Source of the DNA: Draconibacterium sp.
Lineage (GTDB): Bacteria > Bacteroidota > Bacteroidia > Bacteroidales > Prolixibacteraceae
Direction of reading: 5' to 3'
DNA: 6,471 nucleotides
NCBI GenBank assembly: GCA_015493625.1
Contig: WGCT01000013.1
Location: forward strand, 1-6,471
Positions 5,485-6,471 of this stretch are shown here, one piece after another. The translations under genes were made by a program, and so were the position numbers. Position 1 is the first letter of the stretch. Each line of letters opens with the position of its first letter. The notes beneath the pieces are model-generated. The model was not told the DNA's origin. It saw nothing but the letters and a program-made list of their open reading frames with translations, and ran no database searches.

Positions 5485-6471
5485 ATGAAAATGATTTTAA
5501 AATATCTGATTTTTCTTTCACTATTTATTGGAATCTCTGACCATTCAGTTTCTCAGACTTTTTCGGTTCAAGAATTAAAAGAAGATATTGAGTTTGTATT
5601 TAATAAAATCGAGAGTATTCATGTTAACCCATATTTCAAATATTCAAAAGAATTTATTGACTCATGTAAAATCGAAATGGTTCAATCCGTGATTTCTATG
5701 GATACAACTGATTTTAATCTTTGGATTACACCTAAAGTTAATTGGCTTTTTGACTCACATACTCAGATTCAAAATCCCCATCTAGCAAATTTGGTAAAAA
5801 TAAGAAAACAGAATAATCAAATCATCAACTTTTCAGACACCGACATAAATGATTCACTTACCAAAGTATTTATTAATGCCTCATCAAACAATTTACAACA
5901 TCATAAAGCAGGGAAATTTCAGTTAGTTAAAATTGGTAAATACAATGTTGATAGTATTTTGAAATATACTATGAAATCAACAGCATCAGATCTGCATAAA
6001 CCATTTCATCAATTTGTAACAGGAAATCTAGGGGTAAATATTGCATGCTTACTTAATTATGACTTCGCTTTACCTATTGAAATTATAAGTAATGGAATTA
6101 TTGAAAGAGACACTATTATCTTTTCACAGGAATCAATTCAAAGAAAAACTACCAATGATACTGTAAAGAAATTTGATATTTATTCGACTCTCAAAAGAAA
6201 TGATTTTGAAATATGGCCAAATGAAAAAATAGCAATTTTGAATCTTCGCAACTTTAATAGTTGGACTCTCGATTACAATGAATACACCGGTTTTATTGAT
6301 GGATTTTTTGATTCAATAAGCGAACAAAATATTGAATATTTATTTTTAAACCTAAATGATAATTATGGTGGAAATTCAGATTTTGGAATGTACTTACTGA
6401 ATTACATTTGTAAAAAGCCACAAAAAGTTGTTATACAAACAACTTACGTAAAAAAAAGCGAAGAATTACTA
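5485..6471 (+). CDS. Secreted S41-family peptidase-like protein (3' end outside window)
   Basis: The open frame from the ATG at 5485 runs 329 codons to the right edge with no stop. Residues 1-24 form a signal peptide (MKMILKYLIFLSLFIGIS, likely cut near VSQ), so export is expected. The N-terminal domain has the layout of Bacteroidota S41 proteins: a helix ELKEDIEFVFNKIESIHVNPY (30-50, shown here only by its ends ELKED and HVNPY) and WLFDSHTQI at 87-95, corresponding to the usual L.DGHT. A weak PDZ-like stretch follows (KIGKYNVDSILKY, 149-161). The catalytic core begins at about 246 (EKIAILNLRNF) and reaches LFLNLNDNYGGNS (286-298), the counterpart of the (D.R.N.GG) oxyanion region. The catalytic Ser motif would lie beyond the edge, so activity cannot be judged. 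NYGG replaces the usual NGGG, and DSHT replaces DGHT. Serine is mostly TCA, unlike the TCG-rich core genes, suggesting a different origin. No clear ribosome binding site is seen. Confidence 0.75.
   Translation, partial: MKMILKYLIFLSLFIGISDHSVSQTFSVQELKEDIEFVFNKIESIHVNPYFKYSKEFIDSCKIEMVQSVISMDTTDFNLWITPKVNWLFDSHTQIQNPHLANLVKIRKQNNQIINFSDTDINDSLTKVFINASSNNLQHHKAGKFQLVKIGKYNVDSILKYTMKSTASDLHKPFHQFVTGNLGVNIACLLNYDFALPIEIISNGIIERDTIIFSQESIQRKTTNDTVKKFDIYSTLKRNDFEIWPNEKIAILNLRNFNSWTLDYNEYTGFIDGFFDSISEQNIEYLFLNLNDNYGGNSDFGMYLLNYICKKPQKVVIQTTYVKKSEELL

Overview
The window reads as chromosomal DNA of a Bacteroidota bacterium. The evidence is the gene order PASTA protein / RluA-type pseudouridine synthase / Ddl, the family-level look of each protein, starts without strong Shine-Dalgarno sequences, and a TAnnTTTG-type promoter box upstream of the operon. 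A marine or anaerobic Marinilabiliales-like lineage is a guess; nothing in the window fixes the genus.

Left part (1-3751) is ordinary core genome, all on the + strand. It opens with the C-terminal half of MqnE, the radical-SAM aminofutalosine synthase of the futalosine menaquinone pathway. After a 266-bp gap carrying a promoter candidate comes a tight three-gene operon: a membrane-anchored protein with three PASTA domains, an RluD-like 23S rRNA pseudouridine synthase starting 2 bp later, and D-alanine--D-alanine ligase overlapping the synthase by 8 bp. Two of the three concern peptidoglycan: Ddl makes its D-Ala-D-Ala precursor and PASTA domains usually bind it or its fragments.

Middle part (3752-4125) is non-coding. 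It holds small hairpins, a 196-bp segment bounded by 14-bp near-perfect terminal inverted repeats (a MITE-like element or IS remnant with no ORF of its own), and a GC-rich imperfect palindrome just before the next gene.

Right part (about 4126-6471) is accessory. A Xer-like tyrosine recombinase with an extra N-terminal domain is followed by a 51-nt AT-rich hairpin, a short GTTGG/CCAAC inverted repeat, and a gene for a secreted S41-peptidase-like protein that runs off the right edge. The S41 gene has clearly different codon use (TCA serine codons, few CpG) from the core genes. A recombinase, a structured junction and one compositionally foreign gene suggest an integron-like or other recombinase-driven cassette site. 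This is a hypothesis: the next boundary lies outside the window.
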